From: Chryseobacterium endalhagicum
GTDB taxonomy: Bacteria > Bacteroidota > Bacteroidia > Flavobacteriales > Weeksellaceae
NCBI RefSeq assembly: GCF_016745235.1
Contig: NZ_JAELVM010000002.1
Coordinates: forward strand, 992,001 to 1,056,000
Length of the DNA: 64,000 nt
Reading direction: 5' to 3'
Shown here: in pieces, positions 60,113 to 64,000 of the stretch
Layout: each line of letters begins with the position of its first letter
Numbering within the stretch: the first letter of the stretch is position 1
Notes under the pieces: model-generated
Told to the model about the DNA's origin: nothing
The model's database searches: none
The model's input: the letters and a program-made list of their open reading frames with translations, nothing else
Position numbers and translations under genes: made by a program

Positions 60113-62728
60113 TTATACAGTTAATCTAGGTTTCATCAGCTTGGCAACTGTTGCCGTCCATCCGGTCTGATGGGAAGCTCCCACGCCGCGGCCATTGTCG
60201 CCATGGAAATATTCAAAGAAAGTAATATAATCCTTAAAATGTTCATCATAATTAAACTTTGGATTTCCCCCGTTGAAAGGTCTTTGCCCATGTTCATCCT
60301 TTAAAAATAAAGAACATAATCTGCGGCTGATATTCTGGGCTACTTCATCCAGGTTTTTCTTCTCGCCGCTTCCGGTTGGGAATTCCACTTTTAAGCTGTT
60401 GCCATAGTAGAAATGGAAGCGCTGTAAACTTTCAACGATCAGGAAGTTGATCGGGAACCAGATCGGACCGCGCCAGTTGCTGTTTCCTCCAAACATACGG
60501 CTGTCACTTTCTGCAGGTGTATAATACACCACGTTTTCCGTACCGTGAACAGAGAAAACAAAAGGATTTTCCTCATAAACTTTTGACATCGCACGGATTC
60601 CGTATGAGCTTAAAAATTCCTTCTCATCCAGCATTCTGGTCAGTACCTTTGTCAGTCTGTTTTTACGCAGAATGCTCATCAGGTGTTTTCTGCCCTGTCC
60701 TTCCTCATCCCAGTGAGAAACCAGCTTCGTCAGCTCAGGCTTATTTTTTAAAACCCATTCCATTCTTGCCTGGAAATTCGGCATTTTATCTAATAATTTG
60801 TGATCGATAATCTCTACGGCAAACATCGGGATCAATCCGACAATACTTCTTAATTTTAAAGAAACACTGTCTCCGTTGCCCAGCTGAAGCACATCGTAGA
60901 AAAAGCCGTCCTCCTCATTCCATAATCCGTCTTTACCATCTCCAAGATTTTCCATAGCTTCCGCGATATACAGATAATGCTCAAAAAACTTGATGGCCAT
61001 ATCTTCGTACACCTGGTAATACTGGGCCAGTTCCATAGCGATCCGCATCATATTAAGGGCATACATCGCCATCCAGCTGGTTCCGTCTGCCTGTTCAAGA
61101 TGCTGTCCGTCTTTAAGTTCCATATTCCGGTCAAAAGCACCGATATTATCGAGCCCCAGGAAACCGCCGCCAAAAATATTGTTCCCGCTTTTATCCTTAC
61201 GGTTCACCCACCAGGTAAAATTCAGGAGAAGCTTCTGAAATACCTTTTCCAGGAATAACAGGTCAGGTTTGCCGTTCTGCTTTTCATCAATTTTAAAAAC
61301 GCGGAAGCAGGACCATGCGTGTACAGGTGGATTTACATCGCTCAGGTTCCATTCATAGGCTGGAAGCTGTCCGTTGGGATGCATATACCATTCCTTCGTC
61401 AGCAGAAGAAGCTGTCCTTTAGCAAATTCACCGTCAATAATCGAGAAGGGTACACAGTGAAACGCAAGATCCCATGTAGCATACCACGGATATTCCCATT
61501 TATCGGGCATGGAAATAATATCCTTATTGTGAAGGTGGTTCCATTCCGTATTTCTTACATAATCATTGAAATTTCTCGGAGCTTCATGGTTCGGATCACC
61601 TTTCAGCCATTTTCCTACGTTATAATGATAGAATTGTTTATTCCATAAAAGTCCTGCAAAAGCCTGTCTCTGCACATTCCTTTCATCTTCATTGGTGGTT
61701 TCACTCTGGATTTCGTGATAGAATTCGTCCGCTTCGGAAGTTCTGGCATTGAAGATTTCATCAAACCTTTCAAAAGGCTCATCAATTTCCTCCGGACAAA
61801 GCCTGAAATCAAAAGTCTTGGACTGTCCCGCTCCAATGATCTCATCAATAATAAAAGAAGCTTTGGTTCCTCTTTTTTCAGGATTTACCGTATTGCTTCC
61901 GTAAATAATGTGATCATTGATACCATCTTTAAAATAAGTGTTTCCCGGATAAGGAGCACCGTATAATTTAGGACTGTTCGTTTCATTATCGCAGAAAGCA
62001 GTTTTAGCCCCCAGATTTCTCGAATAAAGCTTTTTGATCGAGATGCTGTCGTGGTTAATATCAATGCATCCATCGAAAGAAGCATTCATCTGGGCTTTAT
62101 ACGTATTATAGCCCCATTTCCAGTTGTTTCTGAACCATGCGGTGGGAGCAATCACAATCGGGGCATTCTGCTGGCTTCTGTTATGAACTGTTATTCGCGC
62201 TAAAATATCATTATGATCGGCTTTACAGTATTCAATGAAAATATCGAAGTACTCATCATTGTCAAAAATTCCGGTATCAAAGATTTCATATTCCGGTTCC
62301 TTCTTGCTTCGTCTCCCGTTTTCCGCCACAAGATCATCGTACGGAAATGAGTTGATCGGATATTTATACACCATTTTCATATAGCTGTGCGTAGGTGTAT
62401 TATCCAGGTAATAAAAAATCTCTTTAATATCCTCTCCATGATTTCCCTGGGGATTGCTCAGTCCAAAGAAACGTTCTTTTATGATTTTATCTTGTCTGTT
62501 CCAAAATGAAAAAGCGAAACAGAAAATCTGTTTCACATCAGAGATTCCTGCGATGCCTTCCTCTCCCCAACGGTAAGCGTAGCTTTCCGCATTATTGTGG
62601 TTGGCGTAGTGCCAGGCATTTCCGTTTGGGCTGTAGTCTTCACGGACATTTCCCCACTGACGGTTGCTGACGTATGGCCCCCAGTTTTTCCATTTTGTAT
62701 CTTGTAATCTTTCTTTTTCAGCAGTCAT
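60113..62728 (-). CDS. GH63 / MGH1-like glycoside hydrolase (glucosidase)
   Basis: 871 residues, no signal peptide, so probably cytoplasmic. The (alpha/alpha)6-barrel motifs of the GH63 family are visible: WEYPWYATWDLAFHCVPFSI, DGTSWMAMYALNMMRIALELA-like segment (SWMAMYALNMMRIAMELA) and MFGGNSNWRGPIWFPINFLIVESLQRF. Members are related to mannosyl-oligosaccharide glucosidase; bacterial forms act on alpha-glucosides or mannosylglycerate. The exact substrate is open. Divergent from metX across a 352-bp region that contains the SAM riboswitch. Confidence 0.87.
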   Translation of the reverse strand: MTAEKERLQDTKWKNWGPYVSNRQWGNVREDYSPNGNAWHYANHNNAESYAYRWGEEGIAGISDVKQIFCFAFSFWNRQDKIIKERFFGLSNPQGNHGEDIKEIFYYLDNTPTHSYMKMVYKYPINSFPYDDLVAENGRRSKKEPEYEIFDTGIFDNDEYFDIFIEYCKADHNDILARITVHNRSQQNAPIVIAPTAWFRNNWKWGYNTYKAQMNASFDGCIDINHDSISIKKLYSRNLGAKTAFCDNETNSPKLYGAPYPGNTYFKDGINDHIIYGSNTVNPEKRGTKASFIIDEIIGAGQSKTFDFRLCPEEIDEPFERFDEIFNARTSEADEFYHEIQSETTNEDERNVQRQAFAGLLWNKQFYHYNVGKWLKGDPNHEAPRNFNDYVRNTEWNHLHNKDIISMPDKWEYPWYATWDLAFHCVPFSIIDGEFAKGQLLLLTKEWYMHPNGQLPAYEWNLSDVNPPVHAWSCFRVFKIDEKQNGKPDLLFLEKVFQKLLLNFTWWVNRKDKSGNNIFGGGFLGLDNIGAFDRNMELKDGQHLEQADGTSWMAMYALNMMRIAMELAQYYQVYEDMAIKFFEHYLYIAEAMENLGDGKDGLWNEEDGFFYDVLQLGNGDSVSLKLRSIVGLIPMFAVEIIDHKLLDKMPNFQARMEWVLKNKPELTKLVSHWDEEGQGRKHLMSILRKNRLTKVLTRMLDEKEFLSSYGIRAMSKVYEENPFVFSVHGTENVVYYTPAESDSRMFGGNSNWRGPIWFPINFLIVESLQRFHFYYGNSLKVEFPTGSGEKKNLDEVAQNISRRLCSLFLKDEHGQRPFNGGNPKFNYDEHFKDYITFFEYFHGDNGRGVGASHQTGWTATVAKLMKPRLTV

Positions 62729-62858
62729 ATCTCATCATTTTTTCAGTACGAAGGTAGTTTTTTTGAAAAATAATTCCAATTCCTTCTATCTGAATAATTC
62801 TTAACACACCTCTGAAACACTTGTAATTACGGGCTTTTTAAAGATTAAATATTTTTTA

Positions 62859-62890
62859 TTGTAAAAATTAAAAGAAAACCCTTATCTTTG
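62859..62890 (+). promoter_or_regulatory. Promoter of metX
   Basis: TTG at 62859-62861 and TATCTTTG at 62883-62890, 21 bp apart; same -7 octamer and spacing as the receptor promoter at 33072. Transcription would begin about 62896, so the leader includes the whole riboswitch. Confidence 0.75.
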
Positions 62891-62917
62891 CCGTGCGTTC
62901 ATTCAAATATTGAAAAT

Positions 62918-63020
62918 GTTATCAAGAAAGGTTGAGGGATTAGACCCTATGAAACCTTAGCAACCCTTTGTGCAAGCAGAGAAGGTGCTACGTTCTACCA
63001 ATTTATTTTGGACAGATAAC
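62918..63020 (+). promoter_or_regulatory. SAM-I (S-box) riboswitch aptamer
   Basis: P1 pairs GTTATC (62918-62923) with GATAAC (63015-63020). Conserved S-box elements are all present in order: AAGAAAGG, GAGGGATTAGACCC, TATGAAACCTTAGCAACC and AAGGTGCTACGTTC. It stands between the metX promoter and the gene, as expected for control by S-adenosylmethionine. High SAM should turn metX down. Confidence 0.9.
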
Positions 63021-63054
63021 TCACTGAAGTTCTTTTCAGCCATTTCCTGTGGCA

Positions 63055-63087
63055 TTTTCAATTGTATTAAAATAATAGAATTGAAAA
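63055..63087 (+). promoter_or_regulatory. Start-codon-sequestering hairpin of metX (expression platform)
   Basis: TTTTCAATT (63055-63063) pairs with AATTGAAAA (63079-63087), and after one G-G mismatch TATTA pairs with TAATA around AAA. The TTG start codon at 63081-63083 lies in the 3' arm. The 5' arm can instead pair, as CATTTTCAAT (63053-63062), with ATTGAAAATG (62909-62918) just before P1. Confidence 0.6.
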
Positions 63088-64000
63088 CAGAACTAAACTA
63101 TATTAATCTTTCGTATCAAACCCGTTCCCAAAAGGAATATCATATCCCGTTGACTTATCAGATCTTCGGGAAAGACCTGTTTACAGCTCCCATTATACTG
63201 ATCAATCATGCTTTAACCGGAAATTCAAATGTTTCCGGAGAAAAAGGCTGGTGGAAACAGCTAATTGGTGAAAATCAGGTGATCGATACGCATAAATATA
63301 CAGTTCTGTGTTTCAATATCCCCGGAAACGGATATGATGATTTTTTAATTGACGAATACGAAGACTTCACCCCTTCAGAGATAGCAGAAATATTCCTGAA
63401 AGGTCTTGAAGCTTTACATATCAAAAAACTGTACGCCATTATCGGAGGTTCTCTTGGAGGTGGAATTGGCTGGGAAATGCTGGCTAAGCAACCAAAGCTT
63501 GCGGAAATTTTTATCCCTATTGCCTGCGACCTCAGAACACACGACTGGCTTCATGCCCAGTGCCTGGTTCAGAAATTTCTGTTGAGCGGAAACGATGAAC
63601 CTTTGCAGAAAGCAAGAATACACGCCATGCTGTGTTACAGAACACCCCAATCTTTAAATGACAGATTTCAAAACAGATATCATAAAGATAATCAGCGCTT
63701 AGAATCAGAAGACTGGCTGGTTTATCACGGAAATTCATTAAACGAAAGGTTTAGTTTAGGATCATATAAACTGATGAACCATCTTCTGATGAATATCAAT
63801 ACTGAAGAATCTCAACTGGAAAATATCACTGCACGAATGCACCTGATCGCTGTAGATACCGACCTGTTTTTCCCGGCTTCAGAAATCCGAATGTGCTTTG
63901 AAAAGCTGAAAGAAAAAAAGAAAGAGGTTTTCTATCATGAAATACAGTCAATTCACGGGCACGATGCCTTCTTAATGGAATACAAACAATTAAATACTAT
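63081..64000 (+). CDS. metX: Homoserine O-acetyltransferase, 3'-truncated by the window edge
   Basis: At least 306 residues (incomplete). First enzyme of methionine synthesis from homoserine. The start is a TTG at 63081; no ATG occurs in frame before or within the first part, and MKTELNYINLSYQ is the expected family N-terminus. Alpha/beta-hydrolase motifs: INHALTGNS, the nucleophile Ser in IIGGSLGGGIGWEM, Asp in VDTDLFFP and His in SIHGHDAF. Control by the SAM riboswitch upstream fits. The gene continues past base 64000. Confidence 0.94.
   Translation, partial: MKTELNYINLSYQTRSQKEYHIPLTYQIFGKDLFTAPIILINHALTGNSNVSGEKGWWKQLIGENQVIDTHKYTVLCFNIPGNGYDDFLIDEYEDFTPSEIAEIFLKGLEALHIKKLYAIIGGSLGGGIGWEMLAKQPKLAEIFIPIACDLRTHDWLHAQCLVQKFLLSGNDEPLQKARIHAMLCYRTPQSLNDRFQNRYHKDNQRLESEDWLVYHGNSLNERFSLGSYKLMNHLLMNINTEESQLENITARMHLIAVDTDLFFPASEIRMCFEKLKEKKKEVFYHEIQSIHGHDAFLMEYKQLNT

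Overview
The window is about 64 kb of a low-GC chromosome from a member of the Bacteroidota, most likely a Chryseobacterium-like flavobacterium (Weeksellaceae). Evidence: Bacteroidota-type promoters (TTG, about 20 bp, TAnnTTTG), A-rich regions instead of Shine-Dalgarno sites before most genes, two proteins with type IX secretion (T9SS) C-terminal sorting domains, TonB-dependent-receptor-like barrels, a GLPGLI-family protein, bacteriocin-like GG-leader peptides, and zinc-free versions of ribosomal proteins L36, S14 and S4. The genus is inference; family-level placement is firmer.

Layout. 1-9036: the spc/alpha ribosomal protein operon (rplN to rplQ with secY, infA and rpoA), interrupted by hairpin-bearing gaps at rpsN/rpsH and infA/rpmJ. 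9.1-12.7 kb: a GG-leader peptide with a GLPGLI protein, a lipoprotein and a GH35 beta-galactosidase. 12.8-18.7 kb: an accessory region with a NarL-type response regulator, a 7TM-like protein, a histidine kinase, several unrecognised proteins, and a relic of a second kinase 3' end. 18.9-21.6 kb: enolase and citrate synthase. 21.8-25.4 kb: a second Cys-rich GG-leader peptide, a secreted protein, and two arginine-deiminase-superfamily hydrolases split by a four-helix-bundle cassette. 25.6-35.1 kb: a GH43-like enzyme, an alpha/beta-hydrolase lipoprotein, two tandem TonB-dependent-receptor-like barrels and a large lipoprotein. 35.2-47.8 kb: housekeeping genes (nadD, recJ, an M48 peptidase, an ABC-F protein, smpB, an OmpA porin, a YebC factor, an LpxH-like enzyme, a glycosyltransferase) plus a second four-helix-bundle cassette and a T9SS leucine-rich protein. 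48.3-55.6 kb: an RDD/SpoIIM/DUF4129/DUF4350/MoxR/DUF58 membrane cluster. 55.7-62.7 kb: an OsmC protein, a large T9SS leucine-rich protein and a GH63-like glucosidase. 62.9 kb to the end: a SAM-I riboswitch and metX, cut by the window edge.

The most interesting signal is a family of intergenic arrays of degenerate 7-bp units, at eight or more loci. At several loci a G-rich array faces a C-rich, reverse-complementary array. Twice the pair encloses a small four-helix-bundle (23S rRNA intervening-sequence/Avd-like) gene, always G-rich at the 5' side and C-rich at the 3' side of the gene. Elsewhere the arrays enclose a short non-coding core or stand alone, usually within a few bases of a stop codon. 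I suggest a mobile or RNA-folding element built from a four-helix-bundle protein and inverted heptamer arrays. A second repeat family (two copies) shows compensatory changes in a hairpin. The metX leader has mutually exclusive pairings that can hide or expose its TTG start codon.
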